The position numbers and the translations under genes were made by a program. Shown piece after piece: positions 55,965 through 63,942 of a DNA stretch of 64,000 bases. The stretch is from Halobacillus sp. Nhm2S1 (GTDB taxonomy: Bacteria > Bacillota > Bacilli > Bacillales > Halobacillaceae). The notes under the pieces were generated by a model. That model was not told where the DNA came from, ran no database searches, and saw nothing but the letters and a program-made list of their open reading frames with translations. The stretch covers positions 372,001 to 436,000 of the forward strand of contig NZ_JAIEZV010000001.1 in assembly GCF_019599545.1 (NCBI RefSeq), given 5' to 3'. Numbering within the stretch: the stretch's first letter is position 1; each line of letters begins with the position of its first letter.

Positions 55965-55995
55965 ACTTACTTCCTCCTTTGACTACAACCGCGAT

Positions 55996-56358
55996 CTATT
56001 CGGTCGTCACACGAACTCCCTGAATGAAGATATTCACAGAATCCACGGACAAACCAACTGTTTTGTTTAGTGTGTATTTTACTTGTGATTGGACGTTGTG
56101 AGCGACTTCGGAAATCTTCGTACCGTAGCTCACTATAATGTACATGTCTATATGGAGGCGATCTTCTTCCTGTCTGACAACGACCCCTCTGGAAAAATTC
56201 TCTTTGCGGAGCATTTCAGATAAACCGTCACGGATCTGATTTTTAGATGCCATACCGACGATGCCGTAGCACTCAACAGCGGCTCCTCCAGCAATCGTTG
56301 AAATGACTTCATTGCTAATAGTAATATGACCATATTGGTTATTTAAATCAACAGACAT
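55996..56358 (-). CDS. yloU: Asp23/Gls24 family protein YloU
   Basis: A 120-aa Asp23/Gls24 envelope-stress family protein (NQYGHITISNEVISTIAGGA, ECYGIVGMASKN, VKYTLNKTVGLSVDSVNIFI). Its role in Bacillus is unclear; it is linked in cis to fakA across bacilli. Start has AAGGAGGAT upstream. Confidence 0.94.
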   Translation of the reverse strand: MSVDLNNQYGHITISNEVISTIAGGAAVECYGIVGMASKNQIRDGLSEMLRKENFSRGVVVRQEEDRLHIDMYIIVSYGTKISEVAHNVQSQVKYTLNKTVGLSVDSVNIFIQGVRVTTE

Positions 56359-56396
56359 ATATAGATCCTCCTTTTAATCCTCTTCAATCCTACCCT

Positions 56397-56405
56397 ATTA
56401 TAACA
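56397..56405 (-). promoter_or_regulatory. Extended -10 promoter of yloU-fakA
   Basis: TGTTATAAT on the minus strand gives an extended -10 (TGn plus TATAAT at 56397-56402), 39 nt before the yloU ATG. No strong -35 is at the ideal distance (AATTCA at 16 nt). Confidence 0.6.
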
Positions 56406-56485
56406 CAAAAATGTGATATGAATTTCTGTTCAATGGTAAGAAAATGACCTGGATATCCCTACTATACTGTGTAACAATTCATAAG

Positions 56486-56556
56486 TTCTGTCAAGAAAAA
56501 ATTCTTGATATAATTCTGACTAGATTATTGCAAACACGTATTCTATATGATAAAGT
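56486..56556 (+). promoter_or_regulatory. Candidate rpmB promoters
   Basis: Two options on the plus strand: TTCTGT (56486-56491), 17 nt, TATAAT (56509-56514); and TTGCAA (56528-56533), 17 nt, TAAAGT (56551-56556). Either could drive rpmB; I cannot rank them firmly. Confidence 0.5.
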
Positions 56557-56600
56557 TACTAAGTATCTGATGATTTATGTATGTAACAGGAGGGATTTTC

Positions 56601-56789
56601 ATGGCACGCAGAAGTGTTCTATCTGGTAAAGGTACACGCTCAGGTAACCACCGTTCACACGCGATGAACGCTAATAAACGTAAATTCAAAGCTAATGTTC
56701 AAAAAGTTCGCATCCTTGTGGATGGCAAGCCTCAAAAAGTTTACGTAACAGCACGTGAACTTAAGTCCGGCAAAGTACAACGCGTATAA
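56601..56789 (+). CDS. rpmB: 50S ribosomal protein L28
   Basis: L28 of 62 aa ([44 protein letters not shown]). It is the non-zinc form: there are no CxxC pairs. The ATG at 56601 has CAGGAGGG upstream; the eight-codon upstream extension is not real. Divergent from yloU, as in B. subtilis. Confidence 0.97.
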   Translation: MARRSVLSGKGTRSGNHRSHAMNANKRKFKANVQKVRILVDGKPQKVYVTARELKSGKVQRV

Positions 56790-56816
56790 TTGCTGACACA
56801 GAGCTTATAAGCTCAC

Positions 56817-56847
56817 AAAAAAAGCACCCTTTCCGGGTGCTTTTTTT
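56817..56847. terminator. Bidirectional terminator after rpmB
   Basis: AAAGCACCC/GGGTGCTTT with loop TTTCC, flanked by A7 and T7. It terminates rpmB and could also serve spoVM on the minus strand. Confidence 0.9.
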
Positions 56848-56883
56848 ATTTGCTAAGATAAGTTAACGGGCGCTTTTGGTGCT

Positions 56884-56917
56884 CTCCGGAGCTCAGCCCA
56901 TGTGTACTCCGGAGCTC
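56884..56917. repeat. Two copies of CTCCGGAGCTC
   Basis: CTCCGGAGCTC occurs at 56884-56894 and 56907-56917, 23 nt apart. The core CTCCGGAG is self-complementary, so the two copies can pair with each other or each bind a dimer. They lie between rpmB and the end of spoVM; no T tract follows. Confidence 0.6.
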
Positions 56918-56934
56918 TCCATTTTGATTTGGTC

Positions 56935-57015
56935 CTAATCTTTTTTAAATGTACTTATGACTGCGCGCACTAAACCCCCGACGAACCGTGGGAGTTTGAT
57001 GGTATAAAATTTCAA
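56935..57015 (-). CDS. spoVM: Stage V sporulation protein M (SpoVM)
   Basis: A 26-aa peptide too short for usual ORF cut-offs, LKFYTIKLPRFVGGLVRAVI plus STFKKD, nearly matching B. subtilis SpoVM (family pattern MKFYTIKLPxFxGGxVRA). The amphipathic helix recognises the convex forespore membrane and recruits SpoIVA for coat assembly. Start codon TTG, with AGGAGGAGGGGG just upstream. Its position between rpmB and thiN is exactly that of B. subtilis. Confidence 0.95.
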   Translation of the reverse strand: MKFYTIKLPRFVGGLVRAVISTFKKD

Positions 57016-57063
57016 AAGAGCCCCCTCCTCCTATATGAACTAATGCGAACTCCCTTATAACCC

Positions 57064-57723
57064 TCAAGTAGGCAAGTCTGTACTTCTTATTACTAAGAGT
57101 ATGCCTGACTCAAATGAAAAAGTACCTGTATCTTCAATCAGTCGGTTCGAGATGCACAAGGTGGATCCAAATGGAAGATAAGCACGATCCAAAGGGTAGT
57201 AGAACCCTTCGAGGGTAATATCTGTTACTTCCAGCGTCACTGGCAAGAAAGAGACATATGGATAACATTCATCCGCTTCCATTTTATGCTCACCAGCTGA
57301 GACTAATTCCACCCGATTCTGTCGATCAATGATCGCACTTTTTACATTTTCCTCCATGAGGGGGTAAAGAAGCTGCATGTTCGCCTGAGAATGATCGATC
57401 CGACCACCGGTCACTCCGAATAATAGAATATGCCCTGCCTTTAAACGGAGTGCTTCATTTATTGCTAATTCCAAATCCGTTTCATCCTTTTCATCTGGAT
57501 AAACTAGGACTTTTTTGGATTTCTTTTTTATTTCAACCAGTGATTTTTCTGATACAGAATCAAAATCTCCAATGGCAATGTCGGGGGCTATTCCCTGCTC
57601 GACGAGGACTTCTGCTCCTTGATCGGCCCCGATCCAAATGCATTCATCACATGCATACGCTTTTAAATCCGGTATGTATGATTTCGGTCCGCCACCGACA
57701 ACAATAACTCTCTTCATATCCAT
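57064..57723 (-). CDS. thiN: Thiamine pyrophosphokinase
   Basis: Converts thiamine + ATP to thiamine pyrophosphate + AMP; 219 aa. N-terminal catalytic domain (IVVGGGPKSYIPDL, AIGDFDSVSEKSL, EKDETDLELAINEAL) and C-terminal TPK_B domain (LFGVTGGRIDHSQANMQLL). Start at 57723 has GGGAGG 5 nt upstream; an ATG two codons in is possible. No TPP riboswitch is visible upstream. Confidence 0.95.
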   Translation of the reverse strand: MDMKRVIVVGGGPKSYIPDLKAYACDECIWIGADQGAEVLVEQGIAPDIAIGDFDSVSEKSLVEIKKKSKKVLVYPDEKDETDLELAINEALRLKAGHILLFGVTGGRIDHSQANMQLLYPLMEENVKSAIIDRQNRVELVSAGEHKMEADECYPYVSFLPVTLEVTDITLEGFYYPLDRAYLPFGSTLCISNRLIEDTGTFSFESGILLVIRSTDLPT

Positions 57724-57785
57724 AACATCCTCCCTGTACCTTTCACCATAAAAAAATCAATCCTTCACTATTCAGGATCAGCTGT

Positions 57786-57960
57786 TTGTGAAAGACCCAA
57801 TTTCAAGATGTTTCGGGCTTCGTTTGCCATAATGAGATTCAGGAGTGGCCGGGAAGATACTCGCTTTCCTGTGGGGGAGCGCCGAGCTTCCTCGGAAAGC
57901 GAGTTATTCCCCGCAGCCCCCATCCACTCAACAAAAGTCTCGAAATCAAGTCTTTCACAA
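57786..57960 (+). repeat. Intergenic repeat copy E (175-bp deletion copy)
   Basis: Best terminal inverted repeat of the set: TTGTGAAAGAC-n3-ATTTC-n-AGA at the left is inverted at the right (GAAATCAAGTCTTTCACAA) with four transitions in 23 nt. The interior joins the left part of copy C (GGCCGGGAAGATACTCGC) directly to its right end (AAGCGAG..CCCGCAGCCCCCATCC), skipping the middle. ACTCGCTTTCC (57859-57869) and GGAAAGCGAGT (57894-57904) form an 11-bp perfect stem. It lies between rpe and thiN. Confidence 0.88.
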
Positions 57961-58044
57961 TCCTGTTATATATTACAATAGGACGGTTTCTTCTATTGTA
58001 AAATGTAACTTATTTCTGAACTGGATGCCAATAAAAAAGCCAAT

Positions 58045-58079
58045 AAAAAACTCAAAGGATCGGAGTCCTTTGAGTTTTT
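58045..58079 (-). terminator. Intrinsic terminator of rpe
   Basis: AAAAACTCAAAGGA and TCCTTTGAGTTTTT, 7-nt loop, T run on both sides. It lies 3 nt past the rpe stop, so thiN needs a separate promoter, which I could not assign with confidence. Confidence 0.92.
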
Positions 58080-58082
58080 CAT

Positions 58083-58736
58083 TTATTGTGCCGCTTGTCT
58101 AATTTCTTCAATCGCTTTTTTACGATCTACTTGGTTAAAGATGGCACTGCCAGCCACAAGCACATCCGCTCCAGCGTCTGTGCAAAGTTTAGCTGTATCA
58201 ACTTTCACTCCACCATCTATTTCGATTTCGAAGGAAAGTCCTTCTTCTTCCCTCCACTGGGAGATTTGTTCAATTTTTGGTACGACCGACTGAATAAATG
58301 ATTGCCCCCCAAATCCTGGGTTAACCGTCATCAATAGGACAAGATCGACATCCTGGAGAATCGGGCGAATGGCTTCCGCTGGAGTTGCTGGATTGATGAC
58401 GACTCCTGCTTTTACCCCATGGCTTTTGATCAATTGAATTGTTCTATGGAGGTGTGGACATGCTTCCTGATGAACGGTGATGATATCAGATCCTGCTTTG
58501 GCAAAAGCTTCAATGTATTGGTCTGGATTTTCGATCATCAAATGGACATCAAGAGGCAGGTCGGTTACCGGACGAATGTGGTCCACAATTAGTGGGCCGA
58601 TTGTAATATTAGGAACAAAATGTCCGTCCATGACGTCTACGTGGATATAATCCGCTCCTCCACGTTCGACATCCTTGATTTCTTCTCCAAGTTTTGAAAA
58701 ATCAGAAGCTAGAATGGATGGTGCAATTTTTGTCAT
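58083..58736 (-). CDS. rpe: Ribulose-phosphate 3-epimerase
   Basis: TIM-barrel pentose-phosphate enzyme of 217 aa (ribulose-5-P to xylulose-5-P). Metal-binding and catalytic blocks are IHVDVMDGHFVPNITIGP, LDVHLMIENP, LMTVNPGFGGQSF and IDGGV. The ATG at 58736 with GAGGT 8 nt upstream fits; a TTG two codons earlier would overlap the rsgA stop. Confidence 0.97.
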   Translation of the reverse strand: MTKIAPSILASDFSKLGEEIKDVERGGADYIHVDVMDGHFVPNITIGPLIVDHIRPVTDLPLDVHLMIENPDQYIEAFAKAGSDIITVHQEACPHLHRTIQLIKSHGVKAGVVINPATPAEAIRPILQDVDLVLLMTVNPGFGGQSFIQSVVPKIEQISQWREEEGLSFEIEIDGGVKVDTAKLCTDAGADVLVAGSAIFNQVDRKKAIEEIRQAAQ

Positions 58737-58738
58737 GT

Positions 58739-59620
58739 TCAATACCTCGGCTTTCTATTCTGTATTTCATTTAAAAATTGTAAATAATGCTCGTACCGTT
58801 GATCGGATATCTGCCCGTGATCTACGGCCTTTTTGACTGCGCACTTCGGTTCTTTGTTGTGCAAACAACCTCGAAATTTACAATCATTCTGTACTTCTAC
58901 GAACTCTGGGAAACACTCAGGCAGTTGATCAAGTTCCAATTCGCCAAATTCCAATGAACTAAAACCAGGGGTATCTGCTACAAGCCCGTCTGCTATTTCA
59001 TAAAGTTCTACGTGACGTGTTGTATGCTTCCCGCGGCCCAGACTCTCAGATATTTCATCAGTATCAATGGAGAGTCTAGGATCGATGGAATTAAGCAAGG
59101 AGGATTTGCCGACACCGGACTGACCGGCAATCACCGTTGTACGCCCAGCCAGGTGAGATTCAATTTGTTCCATAGCTTCTGTATCGTCTACAGCAGATAA
59201 AATAACTGGATAGCCGATTTTTTCATACAAGGATTTGTAGCTTTCCATCACTTCCATTTGTTGTTCATCCAATTGGTCCACTTTGGAAATGACAATAAAA
59301 GGCTCAATCCTCTTTTCTTCCACAAGGACGAGAAAGCGATCCAGTAATAAAGCATTGAAATCCGGGTGAACAGCAGAAGTGACGATTAACGCCTGATCAA
59401 CATTCGATATTGGAGGCCTGACCAACTCATTCTTTCTGTTTTCAATGGATAAGATGTAACCTTCTTCTTTATTTTCCGCCTTGAATTCTACTAGATCACC
59501 AACTAAAGGGGTGACTTTCTTTTTACGGAAGTTGCCCCTTCCACGACATTGATAAATCTCCCCTTCACAAAGGACATAATAGAACCCGCTCAATGATTTA
59601 ATAATTTTTCCTGCTGGCAT
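58739..59620 (-). CDS. rsgA: Ribosome small subunit GTPase RsgA (CpgA)
   Basis: Circularly permuted GTPase of 293 aa for 30S maturation. OB-fold (1-65), then G4 (VISKVDQL), G1 (IAGQSGVGKSSLLNS) and G3 (VADTPGFSSLEF), then a C-terminal zinc motif (CKFRGCLHNKEPKCAV). In B. subtilis it is a PrkC substrate; the kinase gene is 11 nt upstream. Confidence 0.97.
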   Translation of the reverse strand: MPAGKIIKSLSGFYYVLCEGEIYQCRGRGNFRKKKVTPLVGDLVEFKAENKEEGYILSIENRKNELVRPPISNVDQALIVTSAVHPDFNALLLDRFLVLVEEKRIEPFIVISKVDQLDEQQMEVMESYKSLYEKIGYPVILSAVDDTEAMEQIESHLAGRTTVIAGQSGVGKSSLLNSIDPRLSIDTDEISESLGRGKHTTRHVELYEIADGLVADTPGFSSLEFGELELDQLPECFPEFVEVQNDCKFRGCLHNKEPKCAVKKAVDHGQISDQRYEHYLQFLNEIQNRKPRY

Positions 59621-59631
59621 CTTTTCACCTC

Positions 59632-61689
59632 TTAATACGGTACTTCCACTTCTTCTTGATAGACTTCTCCGTCCCTCATTACATAGTAGGTGGCTACTTC
59701 TCCCGGTTCAATGGTTAGTGTAATTTCAAACGTTTTCGTCTCGGTAATCGTTTCACTAATCACCGGTGTACTTCCGTCTCGATTAGCATCATTGACGTAA
59801 ATCAATACTTCCTGACCCTCGGGTTCCGGCTGCTCTCCTTCTTGCTCGCCATCCCCTTGGCCTTCTTCCTCATTCGTTGCCGGTTCATACGGAACTTCAA
59901 TAGAAACGGTTTCATCTCTAGGAGGCTTTGGCTCAGGCCCTTTAGAAATGACTAAGTTTACGGTAGACCCTTGCTCTACTTCTGTTTGAGCAGCAGGATC
60001 CTGTCTAATCACAATGCCTTCCCTTTCCTCTTCGGAAAATTGACGTGTCACTTCAAATTTCAAGTTATTTCTTTGGAGGTATTCTGTGGCAAACTTCTCA
60101 TTCGCGTCCACTAAACTCGCAAGTTCAACTTTAGCCACTCCAGAACTAACCCGGAAGGTCACCGTGGTCTCATCTGGAATGACACTTGTACCAGGGCTTG
60201 GACTTACATGAGCAATTATTTCTCCTGCTGGTTGTTCCTCACTTGTTTGTTCAATTAAATCGATACCACTGTACCCCTTACTCTCCAACTCTTCTTTTAC
60301 CTGTTCATAATCCTGCCCGGTATAATCAGGGAAATCCACGCGTTCTTTACCGTTGCTAAGATATACGGTTACCTCGGAACCTTCCTTCACTGTCATCCCA
60401 GCTTCAGGGTCTGTTTCAATGACATCGCCCTCTTCCACTTCATCGGAAAAACGCGTTTCTCGTTTCACAGTCAAGTTCAAGTCACTGAGTTCACTATAAG
60501 CCGCCTCATACTCTTCTCCTGCAAGATCAGGAATCTCCACATCCGCCGGCTGGATGATCCCAGGGATTGTAAATAATGCCACAAGTCCCCCGATCAATAA
60601 CAAAAGAATAACTGTAAGGAACCAGGGCCACACTTTCCGCTTTTTCTTTTGTTTCTTCTCGTCAGCTTGAGGAGCTGAAGGAGGTGTCTCCTTATAGGTT
60701 TTAGTAGGCGATGCAGGCGTAGGGCTGACAGGCTTATGATCACTGGTATTGATGATCGTATCTTCTTCGGTTGAATTTCCGTATGCTTCATTTGTAATCA
60801 CTGGGATGGCTTTGGTTTTTTCTTCATCACCATCATCGGGTAAAGTAAATACCGGTTCATTAGCGCGGTATGGTTCAAGAGAAGTTTCAATCTCATGCTC
60901 CATCTCCAATACCGATTCGTACCTATGAAAAGGATCTTTGGCCGTTGATTTCAAAACGATATTCTCAACACTTTGAGGCAGATCCGCATTCCATCTTTTC
61001 AAGGACGGTGTTTCATGCTGAAGATGCTTTAAAGCGATCGAGACAGGAGATTCTCCGGAAAAAGGGAGCCTGCCTGTCAGTAATTCGAAAAAAACAATAC
61101 CGAGTGAATAGACGTCAGATTTTTTTGTTGCCATCCCGCCCCGCGCTTGTTCAGGCGATAGATAATGAACAGAACCAAGCACAGAGTTAGTCTGAGTCAA
61201 GGCCGTCGCACTGAGGGCCATGGCAATTCCGAAATCCGTTACTTTCACATGACCATAATGATCAATAAGAATGTTCTGCGGTTTAATATCCCTATGAACG
61301 ATTCCATTATCATGCGCATGAGCGATTGCAGATGCAATCTGCCTCATAATATCCACCGCTTCAGACACATCGATTGGACTATGTTGTTGAATGTACTGCT
61401 TTAACGTCATTCCATCGACGTACTCCATCACCATAAAATAAATGTCGTCTTCCTCTCCGACATCGTAAATGTTGACGATATTTGGATGAGAAAGACTCGT
61501 AGCTGATTGTGCCTCTCTATGAAAGCGAGCAATAAACTCCTCATCATTTCCATGTTCGAGTCGCAGTACTTTAATGGCGACATCCCTGTCCAGAATCGTG
61601 TCATGAGCAAGGTAGACATTCGCCATACCGCCGCCACCGATCATCTCTTGTACACGATAACGGTCATTAAGGAGACGGTTATTCAACAT
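59632..61689 (-). CDS. prkC: Serine/threonine protein kinase PrkC with PASTA domains
   Basis: Membrane sensor kinase of 685 aa. Kinase domain 1-270: Lys40 in VAIKVL, HRDIKPQN (132-139), DFG (152-154), activation loop with several Thr. Juxtamembrane linker, one membrane helix (about 353-378), then three PASTA repeats (about 383-447, 450-515, 518-584) and a C-terminal extra domain after a Glu/Pro-rich spacer. PASTA domains bind muropeptides; PrkC promotes germination and stationary-phase signalling. Its start shares a base with the prpC stop. Confidence 0.97.
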   Translation of the reverse strand: MLNNRLLNDRYRVQEMIGGGGMANVYLAHDTILDRDVAIKVLRLEHGNDEEFIARFHREAQSATSLSHPNIVNIYDVGEEDDIYFMVMEYVDGMTLKQYIQQHSPIDVSEAVDIMRQIASAIAHAHDNGIVHRDIKPQNILIDHYGHVKVTDFGIAMALSATALTQTNSVLGSVHYLSPEQARGGMATKKSDVYSLGIVFFELLTGRLPFSGESPVSIALKHLQHETPSLKRWNADLPQSVENIVLKSTAKDPFHRYESVLEMEHEIETSLEPYRANEPVFTLPDDGDEEKTKAIPVITNEAYGNSTEEDTIINTSDHKPVSPTPASPTKTYKETPPSAPQADEKKQKKKRKVWPWFLTVILLLLIGGLVALFTIPGIIQPADVEIPDLAGEEYEAAYSELSDLNLTVKRETRFSDEVEEGDVIETDPEAGMTVKEGSEVTVYLSNGKERVDFPDYTGQDYEQVKEELESKGYSGIDLIEQTSEEQPAGEIIAHVSPSPGTSVIPDETTVTFRVSSGVAKVELASLVDANEKFATEYLQRNNLKFEVTRQFSEEEREGIVIRQDPAAQTEVEQGSTVNLVISKGPEPKPPRDETVSIEVPYEPATNEEEGQGDGEQEGEQPEPEGQEVLIYVNDANRDGSTPVISETITETKTFEITLTIEPGEVATYYVMRDGEVYQEEVEVPY

Positions 61690-62450
61690 TATTCCGCACC
61701 TTCTTTCTGGTCGGAAGAAGGATGATGATGGACGACTGCAAGCGTAATATTATCTTCCCCTCCACGCTCATTCGCAAGATCGATCATCTGCTTCGTAAAT
61801 GACGACCATTCCCCTTCAAATGTTTTCAATTCACTTAATTCCTCATCACTAACCTTATTGGTTAAGCCATCTGTGCACAATAGAAGGCGGTCATCCTCCT
61901 CGAATTCCATTGTTTTCACATCGGCTGTCAATTCAAATTCTGTCCCAAGCGCTTTTAACAATACATTTTTCCTGGGATGGTGCTCGGCCTGTTCTTCGGT
62001 AATCTGTCCGGAACGCACAAGTTCGTTCACGAGGGAATGGTCCTCTGTGATCACTTTAAAGCCGTAAGCATTAGCAAAATAACAGCGGCTGTCTCCAATA
62101 TGACCGATCGTCGCAAATTCATTTGTACACAACGCTACGACAACTGTCGTTCCCATGCCTGCGCATTCTTCATGTTCATTGGCATAGGCTTTGATTTCAT
62201 TGTTCGCAGAGAGGACCGCTTCTTTGATCCAATTTTCAGCTTGATCAGGAGTATCAATGAGCTTGGCTTCCTGCCATTTTTTATGTAAGTGTGAGGTCGT
62301 CATCTGACTGGCAATATCACCGGCCTGATGCCCCCCCATTCCGTCTGCTACGATGGCAAGGACCTGGCCTGCATCGTTTTTAAAAACCCCGCCGGCATCC
62401 TCATTATGAATTCTGACTTTCCCTTGATCTGTTTCGTAATAACCTATCAT
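61689..62450 (-). CDS. prpC: PP2C-type protein phosphatase PrpC
   Basis: PPM phosphatase of 253-254 aa that reverses PrkC phosphorylation. Metal-site motifs: KVRIHNEDAG, VADGMGGHQAGD, TIGHIGDSRCYF, LLCTDGLTN and GGEDNITLAV. The ATG at 62450 with GGTGAG upstream is used; the 13-codon extension is not family-like. Coupled to prkC. Confidence 0.97.
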   Translation of the reverse strand: MIGYYETDQGKVRIHNEDAGGVFKNDAGQVLAIVADGMGGHQAGDIASQMTTSHLHKKWQEAKLIDTPDQAENWIKEAVLSANNEIKAYANEHEECAGMGTTVVVALCTNEFATIGHIGDSRCYFANAYGFKVITEDHSLVNELVRSGQITEEQAEHHPRKNVLLKALGTEFELTADVKTMEFEEDDRLLLCTDGLTNKVSDEELSELKTFEGEWSSFTKQMIDLANERGGEDNITLAVVHHHPSSDQKEGAE

Positions 62451-62595
62451 GGTCTCACCTGCCTCATATTTATAACTTAGACTAAACATGGGTGTTCATT
62501 CTTAGGTGGTATCTTACACTCTGCCTGAAGGATAGGAATCCGAGTATTGGAATCAGATTCCACCCCCACGGCTTTGCTATTCAATTTAAGATTCT
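62451..62595. other. Short gap where rlmN lies in B. subtilis
   Basis: In B. subtilis rlmN sits between rsmB and prpC. Here about 145 bp of non-coding sequence separates them. It contains GGAATC-A-GATTCC (near 62550), a small perfect palindrome, and no rlmN trace that I can see. Confidence 0.7.
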
Positions 62596-63942
62596 TTACT
62601 TTTTATACAATCGGGTTAAGAAAAATCCATCTGTATCCCAATCTTGAGGGAAAAGCTGAAGACCTGTTTCGGTAAGACCCTGCGATTCCTGAAGGGCTTC
62701 TGGAAGCTCCTCAAAGAAAGCAGGATCCACTTCAAAGTCCGGATTTTGACTCAAGAAATGCTTGACAGCTTCCTCATTTTCATGACGGTCAACCGTGCAT
62801 GTACTATAGACAATCTTGCCTCCAGGCTTAAGTAGTGGCGCAACTTCTTTCAATAGATCATCCTGGATCTTTCTTAGGGAGAAAATATCTTCTTCTTTTT
62901 TATGGTATTTAATATCTGGCTTTCCACGTAAAACTCCAAGACCGGAACAAGGAGCATCGAGTAAGATACGGTCAAAAGTGCCCGGAGTGTGTTTTTCTCC
63001 AAGCTTTCTTGAGTCAGCCTGACTGGCAGTAATCGATGTGAGCTGCAGTTGTTCAGCCTTTTTACTTACCAGTTTCGCTTTTTTCTCGTGCAAGTCATAA
63101 GCGACGATTTCTCCCTCATCCTCCATCTTTTCAGCGATATGGGTGGTTTTACCTCCAGGTGCACTGCAGGCATCCAGCACCGTCAATCCCTTGTCAAGAT
63201 CCATCATTTCCGCTACAAGCATAGAACTCTGATCTTGAACGGTTACATATCCTTCTTGGAAAAGGGGATGCGAGAGAATCGCACCTTCAAGAACAAGGAA
63301 GCCTTGAGGGGAGAGAGCGCTCTCTTCCACTCTGAATCCATCCTCCTGCAGCTGCTTCATCGCCTCTTCACGTGAAATTCTAAGCGGCTGGACTCTCAGC
63401 GACATAGGGAGGTGTTGATTGTTCGCTTCACACATCGCTTTTGTCGTTTCCATGCCATACTGATCAACCCATCGATTCACGAGCCATTGAGGATGACTGG
63501 TTTCAATCGCCATTCGCTCTACTGGATCTTCGATTTTATCCAGGCTTTGAACACCTTTGCGCTGGACGTTCCGAAGTACGCCATTCATAAATGAAGAAAT
63601 CCCTTTATGTCCGCGCTTCTTGGAGATTTCCACGGCTTCATGGATAATGGCATGGTCCGGTACTCTTTCAAGAAAGATCATCTGGTAAACCGACATATAA
63701 AGCAGCCAGCGGACCCATGGCTTTATTTTCTTCTGCTTGGCAATATAAGGCTGGATGGAATAGTGGATCAAATCCCGGCGTTGGAGTGTACCGTATACGA
63801 TTTCCGTTAACAATGCACCATCCTGGCGGGAAAGCTTTTGTTTAGAAATCTCCCGGTCCAGCAAAACGTGACTGAATCCGCCCTGCTCACCGATTCGAGT
63901 AAGGAGATCCAGGGCTGACTCTCTTAATGCATACTTAGTCAT
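62596..63942 (-). CDS. rsmB: 16S rRNA (cytosine967-C5)-methyltransferase RsmB
   Basis: RNA m5C methyltransferase of 448 aa. N-terminal NusB-like domain (1-140), then a Rossmann fold with VLDACSAPGGKTTHIAEKM, the Cys in LDAPCSGLGVLRGKPDI and the catalytic Cys in VYSTCTVDRHENE. I use the ATG at 63942 (MTKYALRESAL) with GGTGAG upstream; the open frame further upstream is the fmt 3' end out of frame. Confidence 0.96.
   Translation of the reverse strand: MTKYALRESALDLLTRIGEQGGFSHVLLDREISKQKLSRQDGALLTEIVYGTLQRRDLIHYSIQPYIAKQKKIKPWVRWLLYMSVYQMIFLERVPDHAIIHEAVEISKKRGHKGISSFMNGVLRNVQRKGVQSLDKIEDPVERMAIETSHPQWLVNRWVDQYGMETTKAMCEANNQHLPMSLRVQPLRISREEAMKQLQEDGFRVEESALSPQGFLVLEGAILSHPLFQEGYVTVQDQSSMLVAEMMDLDKGLTVLDACSAPGGKTTHIAEKMEDEGEIVAYDLHEKKAKLVSKKAEQLQLTSITASQADSRKLGEKHTPGTFDRILLDAPCSGLGVLRGKPDIKYHKKEEDIFSLRKIQDDLLKEVAPLLKPGGKIVYSTCTVDRHENEEAVKHFLSQNPDFEVDPAFFEELPEALQESQGLTETGLQLFPQDWDTDGFFLTRLYKK

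Noticed and set aside
57845-58102. 85-codon plus-strand open frame through repeat E and the rpe terminator
   Set aside because: It is made of repeat, terminator and the antisense 3' end of rpe.
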